64,000 bases of DNA from contig NZ_JAIVFL010000001.1 of the NCBI RefSeq assembly GCF_022760805.1, positions 558,001 to 622,000 on the forward strand, written 5' to 3'. Positions 21,056 to 29,984 of this stretch are shown piece after piece; position 1 is the stretch's first letter; every line of letters starts with the position of its first letter. A program made the position numbers and the translations under genes. The stretch comes from Candidatus Mycolicibacterium alkanivorans. Its GTDB lineage: Bacteria > Actinomycetota > Actinomycetes > Mycobacteriales > Mycobacteriaceae. The notes below the pieces were generated by a model. That model was not told the DNA's origin, did no database searches, and saw only the letters and a program-made list of their open reading frames with translations.

Positions 21056-21799
21056 ATGCGTATCGCCCTGTTCGCGACCTGTCTGGCCGACGCGATGTTC
21101 CCCCGGGCCGCCATCGCCACGGTGCAGCTGCTGGAGCGCCTCGGCCACGAGATGGTCTTCCCCGAAGGGCAGACCTGCTGCGGACAGATGCACATCAACA
21201 CCGGTTACCTGGGGCAGGCCACCGATCTGGTCCGCCACCACGTCGAGGTGTTCGAGCAGTCCGGCTGCGACACCGTCGTCGCGCCGTCGGGATCGTGTGT
21301 GGGCTCGGTACGCCACCAGCACGCGATGGTCGCCCGCCGCGCCGGGGACGGCGCGCTGGCGCAGCGGGCCGAGGCCGTCGCGGCCCGCACCTACGAACTC
21401 TCGGAGTTGTTGGTCGACGTCCTCGGGCTCAGCGATGTCGGCGCCTACTACCCGCGCCGGGTCACCTATCACCCCACCTGCCATTCACTGCGCATGCTGC
21501 GCGTCGGTGACAAGCCCCTGGAGTTGTTGCGCCACGTCCGGGGACTGACGCTGGTGGATTTACCGAACGCGGAGACCTGCTGCGGGTTCGGCGGCACCTT
21601 CGCGATCAAGAACGCCGACACCTCCACCGCGATGCTCGCCGACAAGATGGCCGCGGTCATCGCCTCGCGCGCCGAGGTGTGCACTGCCGGGGACAGTTCG
21701 TGTCTGATGCACATCGGCGGTGGGTTGAGCCGGATGCGCTCGGCGGTCCGCACGGTGCACCTCGCCGAGATCCTCGCCTCGACGGAGACGGGGCGATGA
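21056..21799 (+). CDS. lutA: L-lactate utilisation protein LutA (Fe-S oxidoreductase)
   Basis: Subunit of the LutABC L-lactate dehydrogenase complex, which oxidises lactate to pyruvate. The 247 residues have two CCG domains (cysteine pairs at 41-42, QTCCGQMH, and 174-175, ETCCGFGGTF) that hold Fe-S clusters. First gene of the operon; its stop overlaps the lutB start (ATGA). No regulator is encoded beside it. Confidence 0.9.
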   Translation: MRIALFATCLADAMFPRAAIATVQLLERLGHEMVFPEGQTCCGQMHINTGYLGQATDLVRHHVEVFEQSGCDTVVAPSGSCVGSVRHQHAMVARRAGDGALAQRAEAVAARTYELSELLVDVLGLSDVGAYYPRRVTYHPTCHSLRMLRVGDKPLELLRHVRGLTLVDLPNAETCCGFGGTFAIKNADTSTAMLADKMAAVIASRAEVCTAGDSSCLMHIGGGLSRMRSAVRTVHLAEILASTETGR

Positions 21800-23256
21800 C
21801 GACGTTCCTGGGCACACCGGGTTTCGGCAATCTGCGCGGTGACGAGCCGTTCCCGGTGGCCGCCCGGCGCGAACTGCGCAACACCCAGATGCGCCGCAAC
21901 GTCGGCCACGCCACCCAGACCATCCGCACCAAAAGGGCTGCAGCGGTGGCCGAATGCGCCGACTGGGAAGAGTTGCGCGCGGCGGGCAGCGCGCTCAAGG
22001 CCGACGTCCTGGCGCGGCTTCCCGAACTGCTGGAGCAACTCGAGGCCAACGTGGTGGCGCGCGGCGGCGTGGTGCACTGGGCCCGCGACACGCTCGAGGC
22101 CAACCGGATCGTCACCGACCTGGTGCGCGCCGCCGGTGCCGACGAGGTGGTGAAGGTCAAGTCGATGGCCACCCAGGAGATCGGGCTCAACGAGCATCTC
22201 GAGGCCGAGGGCATCGCGGCGATCGAAACCGACCTGGCGGAGTTGATCGTTCAACTGGGCCACGACAAGCCGAGCCACATCCTGGTGCCCGCCATCCACC
22301 GCAACCGCGCCGAGATTCGCGACATCTTCTCCCGCGAGATGCCCGACGCAGGCGAACTCACCGACGAACCACGAGTGCTGGCCATGGCCGCCCGGGCACA
22401 CCTGCGCCGAAAGTTCCTGTCCGCCAAGGTCGCAATCAGCGGCGCCAACTTCGGTATCGCCGAGACCGGGACACTGGCCGTCGTCGAATCCGAGGGCAAC
22501 GGGCGGATGTGCCTGACCCTGCCGGACACCCTGATCACCGTCATGGGCATCGAGAAGGTGGTGCCGCGCTTCACCGACCTCGAGGTGTTCATGCAGCTGC
22601 TGCCACGGTCCTCGACCGCCGAACGGATGAATCCCTACACCTCGATGTGGACCGGCGTGCACCGCGGCGACGGCCCGCAGGACTTCCACCTGGTACTGCT
22701 CGACAACGGCCGCAGCAAGGTCCTCGGCGACCCGGAGGGTCGCGCGGCCCTGCACTGCATCCGCTGCAGTGCCTGCCTCAACGTGTGCCCGGTGTACGAA
22801 CGCACCGGCGGCCACGCCTACGGCTCGGTCTACCCGGGGCCGATCGGGGCGATCCTCAGCCCCCAGCTGACCGGCACCCGTGGCCACGACGACCCGAATG
22901 CGTCTCTGCCGTATGCCTCCTCGCTGTGCGGGGCCTGTTTTGACGCCTGCCCGGTGCGCATCGACATCCCCGGCATCCTGGTGCACCTGCGGGCCGCTGC
23001 GGTCGACACCGGGCACAGCTGCGGCCAGGACCTGGCGATGTGCACCGCGGCGTGGGCGATGCGCACACCACGGCGGTTCGCCCTCGCCGAGAAGGCGCTG
23101 TCCATGGGGCGCTTCGTCGCCGATTCGGATCACCGGATCACCGCACTGCCGTGGCCGGGCTCGCGGTGGACCGCCAGCCGTGACGTCCCTGAGCCGCCGA
23201 AGGAAACCTTCCGGCAGTGGTGGGCCCGCACCCACCCGACGCAGGACCCACCATGA
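21796..23256 (+). CDS. lutB: L-lactate utilisation protein LutB
   Basis: 486 residues: a LUD domain in the first 300 followed by a ferredoxin-type region with two 4Fe-4S sets, Cys321, Cys324, Cys327 and Cys331 (CIRCSACLNVCP) and Cys378, Cys381, Cys385 (LCGACFDACP). It carries electrons within the LutABC complex. ATG 21796 overlaps the lutA stop; a longer frame would run back through lutA. The stop overlaps the lutC start. Confidence 0.92.
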   Translation: MTTFLGTPGFGNLRGDEPFPVAARRELRNTQMRRNVGHATQTIRTKRAAAVAECADWEELRAAGSALKADVLARLPELLEQLEANVVARGGVVHWARDTLEANRIVTDLVRAAGADEVVKVKSMATQEIGLNEHLEAEGIAAIETDLAELIVQLGHDKPSHILVPAIHRNRAEIRDIFSREMPDAGELTDEPRVLAMAARAHLRRKFLSAKVAISGANFGIAETGTLAVVESEGNGRMCLTLPDTLITVMGIEKVVPRFTDLEVFMQLLPRSSTAERMNPYTSMWTGVHRGDGPQDFHLVLLDNGRSKVLGDPEGRAALHCIRCSACLNVCPVYERTGGHAYGSVYPGPIGAILSPQLTGTRGHDDPNASLPYASSLCGACFDACPVRIDIPGILVHLRAAAVDTGHSCGQDLAMCTAAWAMRTPRRFALAEKALSMGRFVADSDHRITALPWPGSRWTASRDVPEPPKETFRQWWARTHPTQDPP

Positions 23257-23873
23257 CCACGTCCCGCCGCGTGGTCCTGGACCGCATCCGGGCGGCGCTG
23301 GCCGCCGCGCCCGCCGACCCGGTCGAAGTGCCCCGCGACTACGACCGGGCGCCGGTCCGCGGACCCGGCGATACCGACCGCTTCACCGAGGCGGTGTGCG
23401 AATACCGCGCACAAGTGCTTCGCATCAAGCCCGGCGACATCGCGGCAACCGTCGCTGGCCTGATCCCGTCCGGTGCCCATGTGGTGGCGCCACCGGATCT
23501 GCCCGCAGACTGGGTGGGCGGCCTTGCCGTGCTGGCTGACTCGCCCGAAAACCCGCTCGGTGTGAGCGAACTCGACCGCGCCGACGCCGTCGTAACCGGA
23601 TGCGCACTGGGCATCGCGACGACCGGAACCATCGTGCTCGACGCCGGCCCCACCCAGGGTCGTCGCGCGCTGACCCTGATTCCCGACCACCACATCTGCG
23701 TGGTGTTCGCCGACCAGATCGTCGACACCGTCCCGCAGGCGTTCGCCGCACTGGACCCGCTGCGCCCACTGACCTTCATCTCCGGACCGAGTGCCACCAG
23801 CGACATCGAACTCGACCGGGTCGAAGGTGTGCACGGCCCGCGCACACTGGACGTCGTGCTGGTGCGACGGTGA
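23253..23873 (+). CDS. lutC: L-lactate utilisation protein LutC
   Basis: 206-residue LUD-domain protein, the third component of the LutABC complex. Recognisable LUD segments are LGIATTGTIVLDAG and ALTLIPDHHICVVF. The ATG at 23253 overlaps the lutB stop codon (ATGA). The operon ends here; the next gene downstream, a rhomboid protease, is convergent. Confidence 0.9.
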   Translation: MTTSRRVVLDRIRAALAAAPADPVEVPRDYDRAPVRGPGDTDRFTEAVCEYRAQVLRIKPGDIAATVAGLIPSGAHVVAPPDLPADWVGGLAVLADSPENPLGVSELDRADAVVTGCALGIATTGTIVLDAGPTQGRRALTLIPDHHICVVFADQIVDTVPQAFAALDPLRPLTFISGPSATSDIELDRVEGVHGPRTLDVVLVRR

Positions 23874-24028
23874 CATTGCAGATTCCACTCGATTCGAGCG
23901 ACCGCACAGCACAGATTCGACGGGTCGAGAAGGACGACGAAGGAAGTGGTCGACGTGCCGGACGGCCTGCGCTGCGGCGACATCTACTACGGACCCGTCA
24001 TCCCCAACCGCGACGTCTTGGCATTGCC

Positions 24029-24892
24029 TCAGCGGCTGATCAGCGCACCGAAGTGGTCAAGTAAATCGGCTGTGCGCCAGACGATCAACCCGCCGAAGAC
24101 CACGAGCGTCGCGATGGTGACGCCGGCCTGCACGAGCGTCCGGCTGTCCCTGGGGGCGTAGACGTAGGCCGCCGCGATCAGCGCGCCGGTGATCAGGCCG
24201 CCGACGTGGCCCTGCCAGCTGATATTCGGTAGGGAGAACGTGATCACCAAGTTGATGGCGATCAGACCGACCACCCATTTCACGTCCAGGTTGAGCCGCC
24301 TGGCCACCACAAATGTGGCCCCGAACAGACCGAACACCGCGCCGGAGGCACCCGCCGTCGCCGCGCTGATGGGCGAAATCAGATAGACCAGCACCGCACC
24401 GCCCAACGCGCTCAGCGCATACAGAGCGCCGAAGCGCAGCCGGCCCAGCCACTGCTCCAGCGGCGGGCCCACGATGTACAGCGCCCACATGTTGAACAGC
24501 AGATGCAGGATGTCGTAGTGCATGAACGCCGAGGTGACCAGGCGGTAGTACTCGCCGCCGGCGACCGCAGGTGCCCACAGCACCAGCTCGCGCTGCAGTC
24601 CGGGCACCGTCTTCTGCAGCACGAACATCACCACGTTGACCGCGATCAACGCATACGAGACGACGGGCATCGTCGAACGCTGCACGCCGCCGAAGGCGGT
24701 CTTCACTCGGCGCACGCTCTGGGCGCCGGCAGCGACGCAGTCCACGCACTGGTGGCCGACGGCTGCGCTGCGCATGCACTCCGGGCAGATGGGTCGCTGG
24801 CAGCGGGTGCACCGGACAAAGGTCTGCCGGTCGGGGTGGCGGTAGCAGGTCGGCGCCTCGGCCGGGGTCTGCGGTGTGTAGGGGATGCTCAT
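24029..24892 (-). CDS. Rhomboid-family intramembrane serine protease with N-terminal zinc-ribbon-like domain
   Basis: 287 residues. The N-terminal part (about 16-52) has a His/Cys-rich zinc-binding pattern (CYRHP, CTRCQRPICPEC, HQCVDC). A rhomboid membrane core follows with catalytic Ser183 in GASGAVFG, His229 in GHVGG and the conserved HLLFNMWALY. It cleaves helices of other membrane proteins; substrates are unknown. The ATG at 24892 (MSIPYTPQ) is chosen because the longer frame adds unrelated residues. Confidence 0.9.
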   Translation of the reverse strand: MSIPYTPQTPAEAPTCYRHPDRQTFVRCTRCQRPICPECMRSAAVGHQCVDCVAAGAQSVRRVKTAFGGVQRSTMPVVSYALIAVNVVMFVLQKTVPGLQRELVLWAPAVAGGEYYRLVTSAFMHYDILHLLFNMWALYIVGPPLEQWLGRLRFGALYALSALGGAVLVYLISPISAATAGASGAVFGLFGATFVVARRLNLDVKWVVGLIAINLVITFSLPNISWQGHVGGLITGALIAAAYVYAPRDSRTLVQAGVTIATLVVFGGLIVWRTADLLDHFGALISR

Positions 24893-25308
24893 GGTCCTGC
24901 CAACGAAGATACTGTGCGGCCCGCCCGACGACGCGTCCGCGCCGTGCCGGCGGGTGATGACGCCGCTGACCACGGTGGCGTCATAGACACAATTTCCGAA
25001 CTGTCGCCCGGCCTCCCGACAGGGACCTGCGGATTCAATTGCGTGTGTCGTCAATATTTGCCAGAAATCGCCGCCTGTGGCATTTCTTTGAGACGAGCAC
25101 GGGTGTCCCTGATCTGGGAATACGGCGTACGGCACCTTTTTGTGGATTCACGACGAATTCCGGAGTAGATTTTCCCTCAGGTTGAATTCACAGCCGGTGG
25201 AGACGCCGTTTTGCGAGCGCTTGCCCCTCGCCGGATGAGGTCTTGAGTCCAAGGGCTTCGGCCCTGGGCGCGCCCGACGGCATTACGGATCCAACTGACG
25301 GAGGCGTC
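24893..25308. other. Divergent intergenic region between rhomboid and STAS genes
   Basis: 416 bp without a convincing gene. Bases 25029-25190 are clearly richer in A+T than the surroundings and probably carry the divergent promoters. At 25249-25268 a hairpin with a TTCG loop (AGGGC/GCCCT stem, extended by CC/GG) lies about 40 bp before the STAS start. No other structure was seen. Confidence 0.5.
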
Positions 25309-25749
25309 ATGACTGTTGCCATCACTTTAGGGCCGGTGTCCGTTTCGCGCGCTGGCCAGACCCGCACCGAGCGGAGCCTGTTCCGCGCCAGGGAACTCAG
25401 CGTTACCACCGTGCTCGTCGTCGCGCTCGGCGAGATCGACGCGGCGAACTCCGCCGAACTCCGCAGCTTCGTCGAGGACCACGTCGCCGGCTATCAGCAG
25501 CTGGTGCTGGACCTGTCCCGGCTGGATTTCTTCGGCACCGACGGGTTCTCGGCGCTGCACGCGGTCAACGTGCGGTGTTCCCGGCGGGGAATCGACTGGG
25601 TCATGGTGCCCGGGCCCGAGGTCAGTCGCGCGCTGCGGGTCTGCGACCCGGAGGGTTCGCTGCCCATTGCCACCAACATCGTCTCGGCCGTCGCCGCCTT
25701 GGCGCGCGGGCCGCTCCGGCAGCTGCAACTAGCACCGCTGCCCAAGTGA
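25309..25749 (+). CDS. STAS-domain protein (anti-sigma factor antagonist-like)
   Basis: 146 residues with a single STAS domain (about 30-125). In anti-anti-sigma factors the loop before helix 2 bears a phosphorylated Ser; here it reads DFFGTDGFSAL, so Thr is the candidate. It would bind an anti-sigma kinase, but none is encoded nearby. GACGGAGG sits 4 nt before ATG 25309, which decides the start. The partner sigma factor cannot be assigned. Confidence 0.82.
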   Translation: MTVAITLGPVSVSRAGQTRTERSLFRARELSVTTVLVVALGEIDAANSAELRSFVEDHVAGYQQLVLDLSRLDFFGTDGFSALHAVNVRCSRRGIDWVMVPGPEVSRALRVCDPEGSLPIATNIVSAVAALARGPLRQLQLAPLPK

Positions 25750-25805
25750 GCCGGGCGGCCACCTCCTAGACTGGCTGCAGCACACCAAGCAGAGGGCGGT
25801 CCCCC

Positions 25806-26441
25806 ATGGCGGCACCAGGTCGCAACTACAACGACGTGGTCACTCGGTTCTGGTCGCTGGCCGCTCCCCTCTACGACCTGCCGTTCCTGCAGCATTGGAT
25901 CTACCGCCCCGCGCAGGACGAGGTACTCGCCCAACTCCACGCCCACGGCGCCCAGCGGATCGCCGACATCGCTTGCGGCACAGGGATATTGGCTGCACGG
26001 ATCGCGGACGAGCTTCATCCCGAGCAGGTTTACGGGGTGGACATGTCCGACGGGATGTTGCGTCAGGCCCGTGCCCGCAGCGCCGAGGTGCAGTGGCTCA
26101 AAGGGCCGGCCGAGCAGCTGCCGTTCGATGACGGCGCACTGGACGCCGTCGTCACCACGTCGGCATTCCACTTCTTCGACCAGCCGGCGGCATTGCGGGA
26201 GTTCCACCGGGTGCTACGGCCCGGCGGCCTGGTGGCGGTGGCCACCATCGGCCCACCCCAACCACCCCTGCTGCGGCGGTTGTCGGCGAATCTGTCGAAC
26301 CCCTCGCACAGCCCCTCGCCGCAGGAGATACGCGTGTTGTTCGCCGACGCCGGGTTCACCCTCACCGATCAGCATCGCGTCAGACGGCCGCTGTGGACCA
26401 TGGCGGTGCGGGATCTGATCACGATAGGAACCAGAGCCTAG
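25806..26441 (+). CDS. Class I SAM-dependent methyltransferase
   Basis: 211 residues with the Rossmann methyltransferase motifs: IADIACGTGILAAR (53-66, SAM glycine loop), YGVDMSDGML (acidic residue binding the ribose) and LPFDDGALDAVVTT followed by the RVLRPGG turn. This is the UbiE/Methyltransf_11 type that methylates small molecules or quinones. Substrate unknown. It is 56 bp behind the STAS gene on the same strand. Confidence 0.85.
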   Translation: MAAPGRNYNDVVTRFWSLAAPLYDLPFLQHWIYRPAQDEVLAQLHAHGAQRIADIACGTGILAARIADELHPEQVYGVDMSDGMLRQARARSAEVQWLKGPAEQLPFDDGALDAVVTTSAFHFFDQPAALREFHRVLRPGGLVAVATIGPPQPPLLRRLSANLSNPSHSPSPQEIRVLFADAGFTLTDQHRVRRPLWTMAVRDLITIGTRA

Positions 26442-26561
26442 CGAGCAGTCCGCACCGGGAGGCCGAGCACTACACCGAGCTGCTGGACCGAATCACCGCC
26501 GAGACACCGCGCACGGGTGGGTGAATTGTGGCCGGCGATGCCTGGGGCTAACGTTTGCGCC

Positions 26562-26690
26562 ATGGGTGACTCGCTGCTGCAGCAGCAGCTCGACGAGGTG
26601 CGCGCCTTGCTGCAGCGGGCGCGGGAACTGTTCGGCGCCAACCCTGTAGCGCCCCCGGAGGTCGTCTCCGGTGAGGGCGGGCCGCGCTAG
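26562..26690 (+). CDS. Possible 42-residue protein, convergent with the ESX-associated cluster
   Basis: MGDSLLQQQLDEVRALLQRA followed by a short helical and Pro-rich stretch to VVSGEGGPR. The helical Leu/Gln/Arg pattern resembles the N-termini of type VII secretion-associated proteins, so this may be the truncated start of such a gene; only weak ribosome-site sequence precedes it. Just upstream, 26446-26523 reads as an orphan coding tail (EAEHYTELLDRITAETPR then stop). Both may be relics. Confidence 0.3.
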   Translation: MGDSLLQQQLDEVRALLQRARELFGANPVAPPEVVSGEGGPR

Positions 26691-26695
26691 GCCGC

Positions 26696-27004
26696 TCAGC
26701 CGTCCTCGGCCGGGTGCAGTCGGTGACGCTGCAGTGCCGCGGTCGCGGCGTAGAGGTCCCGTTCGCTCGGCACGTCGGCCGACGGGGTGTGGCCGGCGGC
26801 GAGGATTTCGGCCCGAACCTGCATGAGCGCCTTGAGGTACGACACGTCGGCGGTCAGCAGGACCGCCTCGGCCAGCGTCTGGGCGTCGGTGTCCATCGCC
26901 GCCTCGGCGAGAGTGACGCTGTGCAGATACCCGCCGCGGCACGACCGGAACAGGATGTGCCCGCTGGGGTGGACGGCGTCGAACTCCGGGTCGGGTTCGG
27001 TCAT
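26696..27004 (-). CDS. Rv0028-like conserved protein
   Basis: 102 residues, the last gene of the ESX-associated cluster and the counterpart of Rv0028 by length and place. The sequence (MTEPDPEFDAVHPSGHILFR, then a helical region AEAAMDTDAQTLAEAVLL) has no signal peptide or known motif. Its ATG overlaps the stop of the EspC-like gene (ATGA), so the two are co-translated, suggesting a chaperone-like or partner role. Function unknown. Confidence 0.75.
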   Translation of the reverse strand: MTEPDPEFDAVHPSGHILFRSCRGGYLHSVTLAEAAMDTDAQTLAEAVLLTADVSYLKALMQVRAEILAAGHTPSADVPSERDLYAATAALQRHRLHPAEDG

Positions 27005-27318
27005 GGGCCGCCCTCGACGACCCGGCCCAGCTGTGCGGCCGCGTCGCTGTCCTGCTGCTCCCACGTGTCGGCCGCGTGCCGCAGGTCGGCGGCCAGTTCG
27101 TCGTGCGCCTCGGCCTGCTGCTCGTAGCAGGTGCGGCGCTGGTCGAGCAGTTCGCGCCCGGCCTCGCGCAGCTCACAGAAGATCGGGCCGAGCGACTCCA
27201 GGCTGGCCATGATGTCGTGGTGGTTCGACGGGACAGTGCGCAACTGCTCGGCGGTCTCCCGGTGGTGGCGGGCCGCCTCGCGCAGCTCGTCGGGCACCAC
27301 GTGGATGCGTTCTGCCAT
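27001..27318 (-). CDS. EspC-like (DUF2580) ESX secretion-associated protein, Rv0027-like
   Basis: 105 residues, exactly the length of Rv0027. Two long helices joined near residue 50 give the WXG100/EspC-type hairpin: an N-terminal part MAERIHVVPDELREAARHH and a C-terminal helix with HDELAADLRHAADTWEQQD. Such proteins are type VII secretion substrates or partners. It sits 13 bp behind the large DUF4226 gene and overlaps the Rv0028-like gene. Confidence 0.8.
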   Translation of the reverse strand: MAERIHVVPDELREAARHHRETAEQLRTVPSNHHDIMASLESLGPIFCELREAGRELLDQRRTCYEQQAEAHDELAADLRHAADTWEQQDSDAAAQLGRVVEGGP

Positions 27319-27331
27319 GGTCGCTCTCCTG

Positions 27332-28744
27332 TCAGGACGGGCCGGCCGTCACCGCGGGCCGGGTCGGTGTCGGGCGTTCCGACTTGGGGGGTGGGGCGCT
27401 GCTGCCCGGCTCCGGCGGATGCTCCCACCCTAGAAAGCTGGGGCCAGTCACGCTGGAGATGGGTTCGATCTTGCCGTTGAACACGGCCTTTCCGTTGCCG
27501 AGGGCGACCGCGTGCCGGTCGGTCAGCATGCCGATGTCGCCGGCGATCAGCCGTGCCGGGTCCACCGGAACTGGCACCGGGGTGCCCGGAGCGGGAATGG
27601 TGATGCCTTGCTGGCGGTAGGCCTCGACGACGGGTGTGCCGGCGACGGCGGCTGTGATGGCCGCCGCCAGTTCGGGGCTGGGCGCGGTCACGGTCTCACC
27701 GTCGGGCAGGTGCACGACGGTCGGGTCCTCCGTGGGGGCGGGGTCGGTCTCGTCACTGGTCGGTTCGTCATCGGCAGGGCCGGTATCGGTGCCGGGGTCC
27801 GAGGGAGCGTCGGCCAGCGGGTCGGCCATCGGGCCGATCGGATCGGCTGCGGCGTCGGGGGCGGGGTTCAGGCTCGGCGGCGGGATGAGGCCCGCGCCGC
27901 TCGGGGAGCCGATGGGCAGCCCGGCGCCGCCGAATGCGGGCATGGCCGGTATCGACGGCACAGCGGGCGCCATCGGGGCGGCCATCGGGACGCTTTGGGC
28001 TGAGGGGTCCGGCGGTGCGATGCCCGGATCCTCGGCCAGTAGCGGATCGAGAAGCGGATCGAGAAGCGGGTCGGGGGCGGGTTGGGCAGCGGCGACCGCT
28101 GTTGGGGGCGGTGCGTCGGGTTGCGGACTGGGCCGGGCGGGGTTGGGTTCACTGCGCGGCTCGGTCGGCGGGGCATCTGCGGTGGCCGGTGTGACCGGTG
28201 TGGCTGCGGCGTACAGCGACGCCAGCGCCGCCGCGAGCGCGGCCTTGGAGGTGGCGTCCAGACCCGCGGTGTCGACCACCGTCCGGATGTCACGCAGCTT
28301 GTCGATGAGATAGCGCTGGAAGCCGCGCGCACCGGCCGGGGTGTCCAGATCGGTGCGGATGCTGACAGCCGACTCGATCTCGTTCTGCAGATCCTCCAGC
28401 GCGGCGCGCCCGGCGGCATGTGTGGCGTGGGCGTTGAGCACCGCGGTGATGACCTGCAGGTCGACTTGCGCGCTCATCGAATTCTGCTGAGCCAAGGATG
28501 TTTCCGCAGTCCGGATGGCCTCGGCGGCGTTGCCTTCGGCCGGCGCCGACTGGTCGAACGCCGCCGCGTGCCGGGCTCGAATCTTGGCCAGTACGTTGTC
28601 GATTGCGCCGGGCGTGACGACGCTCAGCGGAGTAGTGACCAGAGCCAGTTCCTCGCCGGAGAGTCCGGCCATCCAGGCGTCGGCATCACCGGTGGCCGCC
28701 CGGACCCGCGCTACGGCGTCGAGCAGATCTTGGTAACTCGCCAC
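27332..28744 (-). CDS. Large DUF4226 protein with Pro-rich linker, Rv0026-like
   Basis: 470 residues: an N-terminal helical DUF4226-type domain (about 1-175), a long Pro/Ala/Asp linker with repeats such as DPLLDPLLDPLL, and a C-terminal domain from about residue 360 (VEAYRQQGITIPAPG; AVALGNGKAVFNG). No signal peptide, in keeping with type VII export or a cytosolic scaffold. Family members occur beside WXG100-like genes and C40 peptidases in mycobacteria; molecular role unknown. Confidence 0.8.
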   Translation of the reverse strand: MASYQDLLDAVARVRAATGDADAWMAGLSGEELALVTTPLSVVTPGAIDNVLAKIRARHAAAFDQSAPAEGNAAEAIRTAETSLAQQNSMSAQVDLQVITAVLNAHATHAAGRAALEDLQNEIESAVSIRTDLDTPAGARGFQRYLIDKLRDIRTVVDTAGLDATSKAALAAALASLYAAATPVTPATADAPPTEPRSEPNPARPSPQPDAPPPTAVAAAQPAPDPLLDPLLDPLLAEDPGIAPPDPSAQSVPMAAPMAPAVPSIPAMPAFGGAGLPIGSPSGAGLIPPPSLNPAPDAAADPIGPMADPLADAPSDPGTDTGPADDEPTSDETDPAPTEDPTVVHLPDGETVTAPSPELAAAITAAVAGTPVVEAYRQQGITIPAPGTPVPVPVDPARLIAGDIGMLTDRHAVALGNGKAVFNGKIEPISSVTGPSFLGWEHPPEPGSSAPPPKSERPTPTRPAVTAGPS

Positions 28745-28807
28745 CGGTGGCCTCTCATGGCGGTGACTGTATCCAGCCGGATCCGGCCCGGCAATTCACC
28801 CTGTGGA

Positions 28808-29149
28808 CTACTGGTAGCGGACCATAAGCTGTTGCAGCACAGCCGCTTTGGAGGCCGCATCGGCTTTCGCGGCGGTGACGATGTCGACCAGTTCGTGTTG
28901 CCGCGCGAGCAAAAAGCGCGCGAACTCGCGGCCCTCAGCCGGAGTCCCGGTCCCCCGCTGGGCGACACCTGCCTCGATCTCTTCCTGGATCGCCTCGAGG
29001 CGCCGGGCGGCGCCGGTGGCGGTGGCATACGCACCGGCGACGACGGCGGACAGTTCAGCGTCGGCGTCGGCGAGGTCACGGTCGCGCGCGGCGAGCACTG
29101 CTCGAGCCGAGGCCAGCGACTCCCCCGACTCGCCGACGTGCTGCGCCAT
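28808..29149 (-). CDS. Small DUF4226 protein, Rv0025-like
   Basis: 113 residues, all-helical (ARDRDLADADAELSAVVAGA; EFARFLLARQHELVDIVTAA), related to the N-terminal domain of the next gene downstream, so the pair probably arose by duplication. It could form a coiled heterodimer with that protein. No signal peptide. Located between the C40 peptidase and the large DUF4226 gene on the same strand. Confidence 0.75.
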   Translation of the reverse strand: MAQHVGESGESLASARAVLAARDRDLADADAELSAVVAGAYATATGAARRLEAIQEEIEAGVAQRGTGTPAEGREFARFLLARQHELVDIVTAAKADAASKAAVLQQLMVRYQ

Positions 29150-29201
29150 GGCTCGACGGTACTCAGAGGCGTTTGGCCGAACAACTCACCTACCGTCGCG
29201 G

Positions 29202-29984
29202 CTACACCGGCCGCCGAATCGCGACATGCTCACCGAGCTGGCTGATGCGCACATTCGCCCCGGCGTGCGGGGCTTCGATGACCAGATTGTTGCCGATCGC
29301 CATCTGCACGTGCCCGGCGTGCGGGAAGACCAGGTCGCCGGGGCGCACCTGCGAGCGCGCTATCGGCACACCGTCGTTGATCTGCTGGTAGGTGGTGCGG
29401 TCGAGGTGGATGCCCGCACGGGCGTAGGCCCATTGCACCAGCCCCGAGCAGTCGAACCGATCCGGCCCGGTGGCACCCCAGACGTAGGGGCAGCCCAGCC
29501 GGGACAGGGCGGCGCGCACGGCGAGCGCCGCCCGCGAGTTCGGCAGCGGCAGACGGCGCCGACGCAGGCGGTAGCGCAACGCACGCAGCAACGCCGCCCT
29601 TCGGCGCGCCCGCCGGCGGGCGACCAGAACGTGGTCGTGCTGGGCACGCAGCCGAGCTACCCTGCGCCGCAACAGCTCTCGCTGGGCGACCGGGGTGTCG
29701 GCGGTCGTGGTGGCATCGGCGCGGGCGGCGTCGAGCACGGCCCCAGTCTGGCGGTGTGCCGCACCGTGATCGCGACGGGCCTGCGCCAGAATCGCGGACA
29801 GTTCGGCGTCGACGCCGCGGGTGCGGGCCAGCTCGCCATTACGCGCCTGCGCCGCAGCTAGGTAGGCGGCCGGCGCTGCGGTGAATTGTCGCGTCGGGAC
29901 GTCGCTGCCGGCCGCGGTCGCCGGCGTGTGCGGGACGTCGGCGAACAGAGCGTGCGCCCGCTGCAGCAGGTCGAGTTCGTTCAC
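29202..29984 (-). CDS. NlpC/P60 (C40) peptidoglycan endopeptidase, Rv0024-like
   Basis: 260 residues. The C-terminal NlpC/P60 domain has Cys179 (FDCSGLVQW), His225 (AGHVQMAIG) and His240 (EAPHAGA) as triad candidates; it would cut the D-Glu to diaminopimelate bond of wall peptides. The N-terminal 140 residues are a helical, Arg-rich region like DUF4226. There is no signal peptide, which points to type VII export or an unusual location. GTG 29984 overlaps the stop of the regulator gene (GTGA). Confidence 0.87.
   Translation of the reverse strand: MNELDLLQRAHALFADVPHTPATAAGSDVPTRQFTAAPAAYLAAAQARNGELARTRGVDAELSAILAQARRDHGAAHRQTGAVLDAARADATTTADTPVAQRELLRRRVARLRAQHDHVLVARRRARRRAALLRALRYRLRRRRLPLPNSRAALAVRAALSRLGCPYVWGATGPDRFDCSGLVQWAYARAGIHLDRTTYQQINDGVPIARSQVRPGDLVFPHAGHVQMAIGNNLVIEAPHAGANVRISQLGEHVAIRRPV

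Noticed and set aside
28040..28075. Tandem ggatcgagaagc-type repeats
   Set aside because: Encodes DPLLDPLLDPLL in the linker of the Rv0026-like protein; explained as coding low complexity.
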